The notes under the pieces are model-generated. The model had not been told where the DNA came from and ran no database searches. It was given only the letters and a program-made list of their open reading frames with translations. A stretch of DNA of 64,000 bases, from NCBI RefSeq assembly GCF_010723305.1, contig NZ_BLKW01000002.1, positions 1,302,001 through 1,366,000 of the forward strand, read 5' to 3'. The position numbers and the translations under genes are program-made. The DNA comes from Mycobacterium botniense. Lineage in GTDB: Bacteria; Actinomycetota; Actinomycetes; Mycobacteriales; Mycobacteriaceae. Below are positions 54,900-63,393 of this stretch, piece by piece; position 1 is the first letter of the stretch; each line of letters opens with the position of its first letter.

Positions 54900-56399
54900 A
54901 TGAGCATTGCATTAATTCTGGAGATGGCTGTGTCGGCCAACCCCGATCGAACGGCCCTGGTGTCCGGTGACCTGCGGTTAACCACTCAGCAGCTCAGTGA
55001 TCTCGCCGACGGCGGTGCGGGCGTGATCGCGGGATCGCAGGCAAAGCATGTGGCCTACGTCGGCACCGGCGGTGTGATGCTGCCGTTGCTGATCTTCGCC
55101 TCGGCGCGTGCCGGGCTGGCGTTCACATCCCTGAACTATCGGCTCTCCGCCGAAAGTATCCAGGCCCTGATCCGGCGGTTGTCTGAGCCGCTGGTGGTCG
55201 TGGACCGCCGCTACCGGCAGATGGTCGGCGATTGCGGCAAGCAGATCATGGTTTCTGACGATTTTGTGGAGGCTGCCCGCAGCAGCGACCCTGTCACGGA
55301 GATTGCCGACCCCGACTCGGTGGCGATCGTGCTGTTCACCTCCGGCACCACGTCAGAGCCCAAGGCCGTCGAACTTTCGCACAACAACCTGACCAGCTAC
55401 ATCACCGGCACGGTCGAATTCGACTCGGCCGCACCCGCCGACGCCGCGTTGATCTGCGTGCCGCCCTACCACATCGCCGGAGTGGGCGCGGCTCTGTCGA
55501 ACCTCTACGCCGGCCGCACGATGGTGTATTTACCCGACTTTGACGCCGAGGAATGGGTGCGGTTGGTCAACCGGGAGCGCATCACCACCGCGACCGTGGT
55601 GCCGACCATGCTGGACCGGATCGTCTCGGTGCTGGAGAAAGGCCACCATGAACTGCCCTCGCTGCGCAACCTGGCCTATGGCGGCTCCAAAGTGGGTTTA
55701 CCGCTGATCCGCAGGGCGCTCGAGTTGTTGCCGAACGTGGGTTTCGTCAACGCCTACGGGCTGACCGAGACCAGTTCGACGATCGCGGTACTCACCCCGG
55801 AAGATCACCGTCGCGCACACCGGGCGAGCGATCCCGCGATCGCCAAGCGGTTGGGATCGGTGGGCCAAGCGGTCCCGGGCATCGAGCTGCAGATCCGCGA
55901 CGAGCGCGGCCGGGTGCTTCCGCCGGGTGAGCCGGGCGAATTGTTCGTCCGCGGCGCGCAGGTTTCGGGCCGCTATACCGGGATCGGCTCGGTGCTCGAC
56001 GAGGACGGCTGGTTCCCGACGAAAGATATCGCCATCCTCGATGAGGACGGTTACCTCTACATCAGTGGGCGCAGCGATGACACCATCATCCGGGGTGGGG
56101 AGAACATCGCGCCCGCCGAGGTGGAAGACGTCCTGATCGAGCATCCCGATGTGCGCGATGTCGCCGTGGTCGGCGTCGACGACCCGCACTGGGGTCAGGC
56201 GATCGTTGCGGTGGTGGTGCCGGCGGACGGCGCCGATCCCGACCCTGAGGAGCTGCGCGCCCATGTACGTGAGAACTTGCGCGGATCGCGTACCCCCGAC
56301 CGGGTAGTGTTTCGTGCTGAGCTGCCAACCAATGCGACCGGCAAGGTATTGCGCCGCGAACTCGCCCAAGCACTTCGCGCCACCCCGGCCGGACAGTAA
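54900..56399 (+). CDS. AMP-forming acyl-CoA synthetase
   Basis: The 499-residue ligase has all class I adenylate-forming motifs: VLFTSGTTSEPKAVELSHNN (about 144-163), the A5 motif NAYGLTETSSTI, the A7 Asp in GWFPTKDIAI, SGRSDDTIIRGGENIAPAEV, and the closing Lys in LPTNATGKVLRRE. It activates an unknown carboxylic acid. AAGGA precedes the ATG at 54900. TCTAGA with flanking TACAGT lies about 65 bp upstream and may belong to its promoter. The next small gene follows by 18 bp and probably shares the transcript. Confidence 0.87.
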   Translation: MSIALILEMAVSANPDRTALVSGDLRLTTQQLSDLADGGAGVIAGSQAKHVAYVGTGGVMLPLLIFASARAGLAFTSLNYRLSAESIQALIRRLSEPLVVVDRRYRQMVGDCGKQIMVSDDFVEAARSSDPVTEIADPDSVAIVLFTSGTTSEPKAVELSHNNLTSYITGTVEFDSAAPADAALICVPPYHIAGVGAALSNLYAGRTMVYLPDFDAEEWVRLVNRERITTATVVPTMLDRIVSVLEKGHHELPSLRNLAYGGSKVGLPLIRRALELLPNVGFVNAYGLTETSSTIAVLTPEDHRRAHRASDPAIAKRLGSVGQAVPGIELQIRDERGRVLPPGEPGELFVRGAQVSGRYTGIGSVLDEDGWFPTKDIAILDEDGYLYISGRSDDTIIRGGENIAPAEVEDVLIEHPDVRDVAVVGVDDPHWGQAIVAVVVPADGADPDPEELRAHVRENLRGSRTPDRVVFRAELPTNATGKVLRRELAQALRATPAGQ

Positions 56400-56417
56400 G
56401 CAACCAAGGACGAAACC

Positions 56418-56714
56418 ATGATCAAGAACGGAACCCGCCTAGCCAGCCAGGTGTGCGACACCCAGGTGATCGTCGTTCGAAGCGCCGAGAGTCTCGATGA
56501 TTTGCGTTGCGGCGGCCGACCGATGGTGCCGATCGGCGCCGAGCGTTCGGGCGAACTGGACCCCGCTTTTGCCGACGGCAATCTGATGGGTAAGCGTTAT
56601 GTGAACGACGACGGTGGCGAGGTACTGGTGACCAAGGCCGGCGCCGGTACCCTGACCGTCGGTGATATTCCGCTGCGGATCAAAGAAGCTAAGCCGCTGC
56701 CGGCCAGCGACTAG
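56418..56714 (+). CDS. Small conserved protein downstream of acyl-CoA synthetase
   Basis: The 98-residue protein has no known function. Landmarks are QVCDTQVIVVRSAESLDDLR, CGGRPMVPI and GEVLVTKAGAGTLTVGDIPL. Two cysteines (residues 13 and 31) are separated by 17 residues. I believe similar small proteins adjoin acyl-CoA synthetase genes in other mycobacteria and rhodococci, which suggests a helper of that enzyme, but I cannot confirm it. AAGGA lies before the ATG. Confidence 0.72.
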   Translation: MIKNGTRLASQVCDTQVIVVRSAESLDDLRCGGRPMVPIGAERSGELDPAFADGNLMGKRYVNDDGGEVLVTKAGAGTLTVGDIPLRIKEAKPLPASD

Positions 56715-56765
56715 CCGCGCGGCTCATATGCGCCCGGCGCCGGCAGCGGCTTCCGGCGTTCCGGG

Positions 56766-57794
56766 TCACCGCCGCGCCGCCAGCGTGGCCAACCGATCCT
56801 CGTCGGCAGCCGTGGTGTCGGCAGCCTCCTCGACGATGACCGGGCCGGCTACCGCCGAGGCAGCCGCGGTGGTGGGCTCGGGCGCCAAACCCGGTTCCGG
56901 CGTGCGCAGCAGCCTTGCGCGCGCGTCCAGCACATGGCCGATGAAGAAGTCGTAGAGCAGGATGCCGACGACACCGCCGATCAATGGCCCGGCAATCGGA
57001 ACCCACCAGTACTGGCTCGTCGGGCCGTAGTCACCGGAGAAGGCCAAACGTCCCCAGCCGAGCAGATAGGCGAAAAACCGGGGTCCGAGATCGCGGGCAG
57101 GGTTAAGCGCATAGCCGGCGTTCGTCCCGTAAGAGAACCCGATCACCGCGACGATGAAGCCGATCAGCATCGGCGCCATGTTGCCGGCGGGTGCTTGGTT
57201 ACGGTGGTCGACCAGCGCCGCGATCAGCCCGACCAGGATCGCGGTGCCGACAATCTGATCGACGAATGGTCCGATGTAACTGCCGTGAAAGTAGGGTGCG
57301 GGGAAAGTGGCGAAGATCGAGTAGGTATCCAGCGAGTCTGGCCGGGCGAGCCGGTACATCGCGTTGAAGTTATCGATCGCGGAGTCGTAAACGGCGTAGA
57401 CCACGGCCGCACCGCAAAACGCCCCGACGAGTTGAACCAGCCAGTAGGGAATGACGTTTTTCCAGTCGAAATCGCGGCGCACCGCGTAGGCAAGGGTGAC
57501 CGCAGGATTCAGGTGGGCTCCACTGATCCCACCGGCCACGTAGGCGCCGAACATGACGGCAAAGCACCAGCCGAACACGATGATGAGCCAGTTGGCCGGA
57601 CCGAATGGCATGAGGTTCAGGTTTTGCCGACCCGAACCGGGCAACCCGACGACTGCCACAGCGACGGTGCCGTCGCCAAGCAGGATCAACAGGAACGTGC
57701 CGAAGAACTCGGCCAGCATCGCACCGGGCAGTCCGGCCCGCAGCCTGGTAAGCGGCGTGGTTTTCGCCAGGTTTCGTTCCTTGACGGTCGCCAA
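56766..57794 (-). CDS. Aquaglyceroporin (MIP family)
   Basis: The 342-residue channel has six membrane helices and both NPA boxes: SGAHLNPAVTLAYAV near residue 88 and YALNPARDLGPRF near 215. Asp after NPAR marks glycerol-conducting members (GlpF type). A cytoplasmic tail of about 60 residues (TPEPGLAPEPTTAAASAV) is longer than usual. The start codon is a TTG at 57794, supported by GGGGGAG five to six bases upstream and by alignment of the first helix. Glycerol uptake would fit the neighbouring lipases. I do not recall a GlpF orthologue in M. tuberculosis. Confidence 0.9.
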   Translation of the reverse strand: MATVKERNLAKTTPLTRLRAGLPGAMLAEFFGTFLLILLGDGTVAVAVVGLPGSGRQNLNLMPFGPANWLIIVFGWCFAVMFGAYVAGGISGAHLNPAVTLAYAVRRDFDWKNVIPYWLVQLVGAFCGAAVVYAVYDSAIDNFNAMYRLARPDSLDTYSIFATFPAPYFHGSYIGPFVDQIVGTAILVGLIAALVDHRNQAPAGNMAPMLIGFIVAVIGFSYGTNAGYALNPARDLGPRFFAYLLGWGRLAFSGDYGPTSQYWWVPIAGPLIGGVVGILLYDFFIGHVLDARARLLRTPEPGLAPEPTTAAASAVAGPVIVEEAADTTAADEDRLATLAARR

Positions 57795-58114
57795 CGTGTC
57801 TCCCCCTCACTGATGTTGCTGTTTGGGCGGCTCAGAGAGCCACTTCGGTCCACAGCCTCGACACGGCCCATGACACGTGCGTGTGCCCCGCGGCCTTCAC
57901 AGGGATAACCCGACCGATCAAGCGATAAACCCCGGCCTGCAATTGGTTGGCCGTTGGCTGGTCATAGCCAGCCGGGAATCGGTAGCGCCCCCGCGCACGT
58001 CATCGGCTTACCAGTGGCCAGGCACCGGTTGCGGGCCGGGCCGGGTCGGAGCACGCTGCCGGACACCCGAGCACCCGTCGGTGCGGAAGCAGCTCCCGGC
58101 GGGCGCACGCTGGA
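57795..58114. other. 320-bp spacer between aldehyde dehydrogenase and aquaglyceroporin genes
   Basis: Both flanking genes are on the minus strand. The region holds the ribosome binding site of the aquaglyceroporin. A five-base hairpin GCACC-CGTC-GGTGC at 58071-58084, 31 bp after the dehydrogenase stop, may be a weak terminator. No convincing coding frame or promoter hexamer was found. Confidence 0.5.
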
Positions 58115-59584
58115 TCAGCTGTCGATCGTGTACCCCATCGGCAACAGAACGCTCTTGAGCTGGCAGAAGTGCTCGACGCCCTCCGGTCCGTTCTCCCGGC
58201 CGATTCCGGAGTTCTTGTAGCCGCCGAAAGGAGAGCCGGGATCAAAAGCGTACCAGTTGATTCCGTATGTTCCCGTGCGAATCTTCTGCGAAATCTCAAT
58301 ACCGTGAGGAACATTGGTGGTCCACACGCTTCCCGCCAGGCCGTACACCGAATCGTTGGCGATCGCGATCGCGTCTTCCTCGGTGTCATAGGGGATGATG
58401 CACAGCACCGGACCGAAGATCTCCTCCTGCGCGATCGTCATCTTGTTGTCGACATCGGCGAACACCGTGGGCTGCACGAAATAACCGCTGTCCAGGCCTT
58501 CCGGGCGACCGCCGCCGCACACCAGCCGGGCCCCTTCCTCGATGCCCTTGGCGATGTAGCTTTCGACGCGGGCGCGCTGCTTCTCAGAGATAAGCGGGCC
58601 GATTTGCGCGGCTGGGTCCGACGGTAGCCCCACCGGCAGCGACTGAACGAAACCGGCGACCGCATCCACGATTTCGTCGTAACGCGAGCGCGGTGCCAAA
58701 ATCCGGGTCTGGTTCACGCAGCCCTGCCCAGCGTTCATCACCCCGGAGAACACCAGCATCGGAAGCGCGGCGGGCAGGTCGACGTCCTCGAGGATGATGG
58801 CCGCCGACTTGCCGCCCAGTTCCAGCGTGCACGGCTTGAGCATGTCTGCGGCGCGTTTGCCGACTTCCCTGCCGACAGTGGAACTCCCGGTAAAGGTGAA
58901 CATGTCGACGGCGGGATTGGCCGTCAGCGCCTGTCCGGTCTCCACACCGCCGGGCACCACCGACAGCACACCTTCGGGCAAGCCGGCTTCGGCGAAGACC
59001 TCCGCTAAGGCGTTGGCGGTCAGTGGCGTTTCGGCAGCGGGCTTGAGTACTACCGTGCAGCCCGCCAGCAGCGCAGGCCCCAACTTGTTGACCGCCAAGA
59101 ACAGCGGGACATTCCACGCCACGATCGCGCCGACCACCCCGACCGGCTCGCGGCTCACGATGGTCTGCCCGTAGGAGCCGTTACGGGTCTCGGTCCATTT
59201 GACGGCGTCGGCGGCGCCGGCGAAATAGGTCAGCGAGCCCAGCGCGCCCATCCACTGCATGGTCTCGATGATGGTGGGTGGCTGGCCGGTTTCGCCGGCG
59301 AGCAGTGAAGTGAACAGCTCCTTGCGGTCTTCCATCAGTTTCACCGCCGCGGCAATGACGGCCGCGCGCTGCGACGGCGGGGTAGTGGGCCATGGTCCTG
59401 CGTCGAATGCCTTGCGAGCGGCGCCGACCGCGGCGTCGACGTCGGCCGCCGCGGCGAGCGGCACCCGGCCGACATACTCGCCGGTGGCCGGGCAGCGCAC
59501 CTCAATCACCTCCGAGGTCGACGGTTGCCTCCAGGTGCCGCCGATGAACAGCTTGTCGTATTCGGTCTTGTGGCTGTCGGTCAT
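58115..59584 (-). CDS. NAD(P)-dependent aldehyde dehydrogenase (Rv0223c-like)
   Basis: The 489-residue enzyme has the catalytic Cys in NAGQGCVNQTR, the general-base Glu in LELGGKSAAI, the cofactor glycines in FTFTGSSTVGREVGK, and Asn in VVGAIVAWNVPLF. QEEIFGPVLCII and FGGYKNSGIGRENG are family signatures. It oxidises an unknown aldehyde to the acid. The ATG at 59584 follows TAGGGT by seven bases, so the mRNA is probably leaderless; upstream in-frame codons are excluded. It matches Rv0223c in length and order. Confidence 0.92.
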   Translation of the reverse strand: MTDSHKTEYDKLFIGGTWRQPSTSEVIEVRCPATGEYVGRVPLAAAADVDAAVGAARKAFDAGPWPTTPPSQRAAVIAAAVKLMEDRKELFTSLLAGETGQPPTIIETMQWMGALGSLTYFAGAADAVKWTETRNGSYGQTIVSREPVGVVGAIVAWNVPLFLAVNKLGPALLAGCTVVLKPAAETPLTANALAEVFAEAGLPEGVLSVVPGGVETGQALTANPAVDMFTFTGSSTVGREVGKRAADMLKPCTLELGGKSAAIILEDVDLPAALPMLVFSGVMNAGQGCVNQTRILAPRSRYDEIVDAVAGFVQSLPVGLPSDPAAQIGPLISEKQRARVESYIAKGIEEGARLVCGGGRPEGLDSGYFVQPTVFADVDNKMTIAQEEIFGPVLCIIPYDTEEDAIAIANDSVYGLAGSVWTTNVPHGIEISQKIRTGTYGINWYAFDPGSPFGGYKNSGIGRENGPEGVEHFCQLKSVLLPMGYTIDS

Positions 59585-59591
59585 GGCGCCA

Positions 59592-59597
59592 ACCCTA
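59592..59597 (-). promoter_or_regulatory. -10 box (TAGGGT), leaderless start of the aldehyde dehydrogenase
   Basis: TAGGGT on the minus strand ends seven bases before the ATG at 59584, in the 46-bp gap after the methyltransferase gene. Confidence 0.6.
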
Positions 59598-59630
59598 CCC
59601 AGCCCGGAGGGAAACGAGAACACGTTTCAG

Positions 59631-60416
59631 TTAAGTGGTGTCGGCGGGTGATCCAGGTTGCAGCACCAGCACCAAATTACTCACCAGAAACTCCCGCAGC
59701 AGCGGCACGGATGTCAGCCACCACGCCCATCGAGGGTGGTAGCGGGGAAATGCGGTCACCATGGCGCCGGTGCTGGCCGCCCAGTCCAGGCCCTCGGCCG
59801 CCGAGACCGCAAAGAGCGACGATCCGTAGTTGTTCTTCGCCGGGCGGCCGTGCCGGCGGGTATAGCGCGCCGCTGCGCGAGCTCCGCCGAGGTAGTGGCT
59901 CAGACCCATCTCATGGCCGCCGAACGGCCCCAGCCACACCGTGTAGGACAGCACCACCAGGCCGCCCGGCCTGGTCACCCGCAGCATTTCGGCCCCGAGT
60001 TGCCAGGGTCGCGGGACATGCTCGGCGACATTGGAGGACAAGCAGATATCCACGCTGTGGTCAGCGAAGGGCAATGCCATCCCCGATGCCCGCACGAAAG
60101 CACACGCTGCATCGGCGAAAGCCGTTGCAGCCCCATGTACCTCGCTAGGATCGGGTTCGACACCGATATATCGGAGCCCCGCATCGGTAAACGCTTTGGC
60201 GAAGTACCCGGGCCCGCCGCCGACATCGAGTAGCGTGCGGCCCGTCGCGGGTTCGCCGCGGATGGCCTGCCACAGGTCGCCGACCATCGCCACCGTGTCG
60301 GCAGCCAGCGCACCGTAGAAACGTGCCGGCTGCGACCGCTCATAGCGGAATTCGGTGAGCAGCCGCAGCGAGCGGGCCAGGGTCGCACGGCGGGCGAACA
60401 GGTCGGTGGCAGCCAT
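59631..60416 (-). CDS. SAM-dependent methyltransferase (Rv0224c-like)
   Basis: The 261-residue class I methyltransferase has motif I in TLLDVGGGPGYFAKAFTDAG (about 60-79), an acidic residue ending strand beta-2 in YIGVEPDPSE, and CLSSNVAEHVPRPWQLGAEM as the methyltransf_11-type post-motif. The C-terminal 25 residues are hydrophobic and may associate with the membrane. It is thought to act on an envelope lipid or glycan because of its neighbours; the substrate is unknown. The ATG at 60416 follows TAACCT by seven bases, so codons upstream to 60530 are excluded. It is divergent from the glycosyltransferase gene. Confidence 0.85.
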   Translation of the reverse strand: MAATDLFARRATLARSLRLLTEFRYERSQPARFYGALAADTVAMVGDLWQAIRGEPATGRTLLDVGGGPGYFAKAFTDAGLRYIGVEPDPSEVHGAATAFADAACAFVRASGMALPFADHSVDICLSSNVAEHVPRPWQLGAEMLRVTRPGGLVVLSYTVWLGPFGGHEMGLSHYLGGARAAARYTRRHGRPAKNNYGSSLFAVSAAEGLDWAASTGAMVTAFPRYHPRWAWWLTSVPLLREFLVSNLVLVLQPGSPADTT

Positions 60417-60423
60417 CGGCCCC

Positions 60424-60433
60424 AGGTTAGGCT
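60424..60433. promoter_or_regulatory. Overlapping divergent -10 boxes (Rv0224c-like / Rv0225-like)
   Basis: AGGTTAGGCT carries TAACCT on the minus strand (60424-60429) and TAGGCT on the plus strand (60428-60433); the two share the TA at 60428-60429. TAACCT is seven bases from the minus ATG at 60416; TAGGCT is eight bases from the plus ATG at 60442. Both genes would be leaderless or nearly so from one 25-bp spacer, and polymerase could occupy only one direction at a time. Confidence 0.65.
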
Positions 60434-60441
60434 GTGAATCC

Positions 60442-61641
60442 ATGTCTGCCGCGCACCGTGAGCCTGCGGGCCACCACCCCCGGGGCTCACCGGATGTGGG
60501 CGCGGTTTTGCTGTTGTGCTGGCGCGACACCGGCCACCCGCAGGGTGGCGGCAGCGAGGCCTATGTGCAGCGGATTGGCGCCCACCTGGTTGCATCCGGT
60601 GTTGCGGTGACGCTGCGCACCGCGCGTTACCCCGGGGCGCCCCGGCGTGAGCTGGTCGACGGCGTGCGGATCAGCCGGGCTGGGGGGCGCTATTCGGTGT
60701 ACATCTGGGCGCTGTTGGCGATGGCAGCGGCCCGCCTGAGGCTGGGACCACTGCGCGATGTGCGGCCCGACGTGGTCATCGATACGCAGAACGGGTGGCC
60801 TTTTTTGGCCAGGCTGCTGTACGGCCGGCGGGTGGCGGTGCTCGTGCACCATTGCCACCGCGAGCAGTGGCCGGTGGCCGGGCGGCTGCTGGGTCGGCTC
60901 GGCTGGTTTGTGGAGTCGCGGTTGTCGCCGCGCCTGCACCGCCGCAACCAGTACGTGACGGTGTCGCTGCCGTCGGCTCGGGACCTGGTCGACCTGGGTG
61001 TGGATATTCAGCGAATCGCGGTGGTACGCAACGGTCTTGACGAGGCTCCTGCGCAGTCTTTGAACGGGCCACGCGCGGCTATGCCGCGCGTGGTGGTGCT
61101 GTCGCGGCTGGTGCCGCACAAACAGATCGAGCATGCTCTGGAAGCGGTGGCGCTGCTACGCTCCCGGATACCGTTTTTACATCTCGACATTGTCGGCGGC
61201 GGTTGGTGGCAGCAGCGGCTGGTGGACCACGCGGCGCAGCTTGGCATCACCGACGCGGTGACCTTTCACGGCCACATCGACGATGTCACCAAACACCATG
61301 TGGTGCAGCAGTCGTGGGTGCATCTGTTGCCGTCCCGCAAGGAGGGCTGGGGTTTGGCGGTGGTCGAAGCGGCCCAGCATGGGGTGCCCACGATCGGTTA
61401 CCGATCATCAGGTGGGCTGTGTGACTCCATCGTGGACGGTGTCACGGGGATCTTGGTCGACAACCACGATGAGCTGGTGAGCCGGCTTGAGCAGTTGCTG
61501 TCGGATCCGGTGTTGCGCGATGAATTGGGCCGCAAGGCGCAAGCGCGCAGCGCCGAATTCTCGTGGCGGCAAAGTGCCGAGGCGATGCGCAGTGTGCTCG
61601 AGGCGGTGCATGCCGGCACGTGGGTCAGCGGAGTGATGTGA
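60442..61641 (+). CDS. GT4-type glycosyltransferase (Rv0225-like)
   Basis: The 399-residue GT-B enzyme has an N-terminal acceptor domain (LLLCWRDTGHPQGGGSEAYV, HREQWP) and a C-terminal nucleotide-sugar domain. PRVVVLSRLVPHKQIEHALE opens the donor domain and RKEGWGLAVVEAAQHGVPTI is the EX7E motif (near 315). The donor is probably a nucleotide or GDP-sugar, and it is cytoplasmic. With the neighbouring membrane proteins it probably builds a cell-envelope glycan or glycolipid. The 3' end overlaps the convergent membrane protein gene by 17 bases. Confidence 0.88.
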   Translation: MSAAHREPAGHHPRGSPDVGAVLLLCWRDTGHPQGGGSEAYVQRIGAHLVASGVAVTLRTARYPGAPRRELVDGVRISRAGGRYSVYIWALLAMAAARLRLGPLRDVRPDVVIDTQNGWPFLARLLYGRRVAVLVHHCHREQWPVAGRLLGRLGWFVESRLSPRLHRRNQYVTVSLPSARDLVDLGVDIQRIAVVRNGLDEAPAQSLNGPRAAMPRVVVLSRLVPHKQIEHALEAVALLRSRIPFLHLDIVGGGWWQQRLVDHAAQLGITDAVTFHGHIDDVTKHHVVQQSWVHLLPSRKEGWGLAVVEAAQHGVPTIGYRSSGGLCDSIVDGVTGILVDNHDELVSRLEQLLSDPVLRDELGRKAQARSAEFSWRQSAEAMRSVLEAVHAGTWVSGVM

Positions 61642-63385
61642 GCACCTGCTGCGGATGAGGTGCGCGCCGTGCACGCATCCGCCACGTCGACACTGCCAGC
61701 CCGGCCGCGCCGCCGGCGAGCAGCGCCAGCCAGGCCAGGTGCGCGGTCACCGTCGCTCGGCGCCGGCCGGCGGATATCCCGGCGGTCTCGCCTCCCACCC
61801 GGAGGAGAGCCAGGTCGGCGTCCCGGTAAACCACCGGCAGCGCGTCGAGGGTGCGCGGGGCCCTACCCATATCGCCGGGGGTGCCCGATTCGACCACCAG
61901 CCACGCCACACCGGCGCGGGCCACCGCGGCCGGACTGCTGCCGGCCAGTAGCAGCGTCTGCACCGCCCGGGCCCGGCCGCCCTCGCCGCGAATTGTCAGT
62001 CCCGAGATCGTCAGGTCACCGGTGCTCAGTACGTCGGCGTGCACCCAGCGGGGCAGCGGATCGAGCACCGGCGCCGGACCGGACCAGGAGAAACGCCGCA
62101 TGGTGCCGGCGGGCAATACGGCCACCAGCCCGGGCTGACGGTCGATTGCCGCGGCCACCGCGGCCCATCCCGGTGGGTAGCGCACCGGCTTAACCTGCCC
62201 CCACACGCCGTAGGCCAGGTCCGGCAGAGTGAGGATGAGCGCAGCCGAGAGCGCTGCAGCGCTGACCGCCGGCCTCAACCCGCGCCGCAGTGTGACCACG
62301 GCGCCCGCCCCGGCCAGCGCGTAGCCGGGCATTGCCAGCGCCACCCATTTCTGGCCGTCGCGGAGCACGCCCAGTCCGGGCGCGGCCTGCACCACCGCGC
62401 TCAGCACGTCCATGCCGGGCCGGGTGGCCAGCGCCGCGGGTACCAACAGCGACACGGCCGCCAGCACCAACAGCCGCAGCGCTGCCGGGCGGCGCAGCAC
62501 AGCCGGCAGGCCGATCCCGACCACGCCCACTAACGCCACCGCCCCGCCCACCGCGAAAAATGTTGTCCGCGAGGTCGGTACGGCCTCGGCGTTCCAGATC
62601 CCACCCAGGTTGGCCAGGCTGCCCAGCGTGCCCAAGCCCGGCTCGGCGCGAGCGGCGAAAGCGGCAACCGCGGCTGCAGCCGACCAGTCTTGTGCGGGAG
62701 CCGACGGTCCCAGCGCCGACGCGGTCAACCACGGCAGCGCCGCCACTACCGCGACAGCCAGCGCCGCGGCGGCGCACAACCAGCGCGGCTGACCACCGCC
62801 GGGGACCGTCGCGCACAACAACGCCACGGCGGCAGCCAACATCAGCCCGGTCGGTGTCAACCCGGCCAAACCGATCCACAACGCCAGGCCGAAGAAAGGA
62901 GCCCGGCCGGATCCGTCGGCTGACCGCAGTGCCAGCATTGTCGCCGCCGTCCAGGGCAGGCAGCCGTAGCCCAGCAGCAGGCTCCAATGTCCCTGCAGCA
63001 GCCGTTCTGCAACATAGGGATTCCAGATCGCAAGCGTGGCTGCGACGAACTGGCCGCCCATCCCAGCGTCAGGCACGACCCCGGCGGCCAGCCGCGTCGC
63101 GCCCCAGCCGGCCAGCCACAGCCCCAGCACGAGAAGTGCCTTGACCACGACACCGCCGTCGATCAGATGCGATGTCAGCGCCACCGCGAAGTCCTGAGGC
63201 GTCGCCCGCGGCGGCGCCATCAGCCCGAGGGCGCTATCGGAGAGATAGGAACGCGGCGTGGACACCGCATCACGCAACAGGAGATAACCTGGCCCGAGCG
63301 CAGGCGCCAGAACCAGCAGCGCAAGGCCCAGTGCGTATCCGGGCAACGCCGTGGCATGTGCCCATCGAGAGCAGAGCAGGCGCAT
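61625..63385 (-). CDS. Polytopic membrane protein (Rv0226c-like)
   Basis: The 586-residue protein has about 13 membrane helices and a mostly extracytoplasmic C-terminal domain (about 430-550) before a last helix. The layout resembles GT-C membrane glycosyltransferases, but no clear DxD/ExD motif in the first loop was seen, so catalysis is uncertain. GYGCLPWTAATMLALRS and RDGQKWVALAMPGYALAG are recognisable conserved stretches. It begins eight bases after the stop of the next gene upstream and so is co-transcribed with it. Order and length agree with Rv0226c. Confidence 0.82.
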   Translation of the reverse strand: MRLLCSRWAHATALPGYALGLALLVLAPALGPGYLLLRDAVSTPRSYLSDSALGLMAPPRATPQDFAVALTSHLIDGGVVVKALLVLGLWLAGWGATRLAAGVVPDAGMGGQFVAATLAIWNPYVAERLLQGHWSLLLGYGCLPWTAATMLALRSADGSGRAPFFGLALWIGLAGLTPTGLMLAAAVALLCATVPGGGQPRWLCAAAALAVAVVAALPWLTASALGPSAPAQDWSAAAAVAAFAARAEPGLGTLGSLANLGGIWNAEAVPTSRTTFFAVGGAVALVGVVGIGLPAVLRRPAALRLLVLAAVSLLVPAALATRPGMDVLSAVVQAAPGLGVLRDGQKWVALAMPGYALAGAGAVVTLRRGLRPAVSAAALSAALILTLPDLAYGVWGQVKPVRYPPGWAAVAAAIDRQPGLVAVLPAGTMRRFSWSGPAPVLDPLPRWVHADVLSTGDLTISGLTIRGEGGRARAVQTLLLAGSSPAAVARAGVAWLVVESGTPGDMGRAPRTLDALPVVYRDADLALLRVGGETAGISAGRRRATVTAHLAWLALLAGGAAGLAVSTWRMRARRAPHPQQVLTSLR

Positions 63386-63393
63386 GACGCCGG

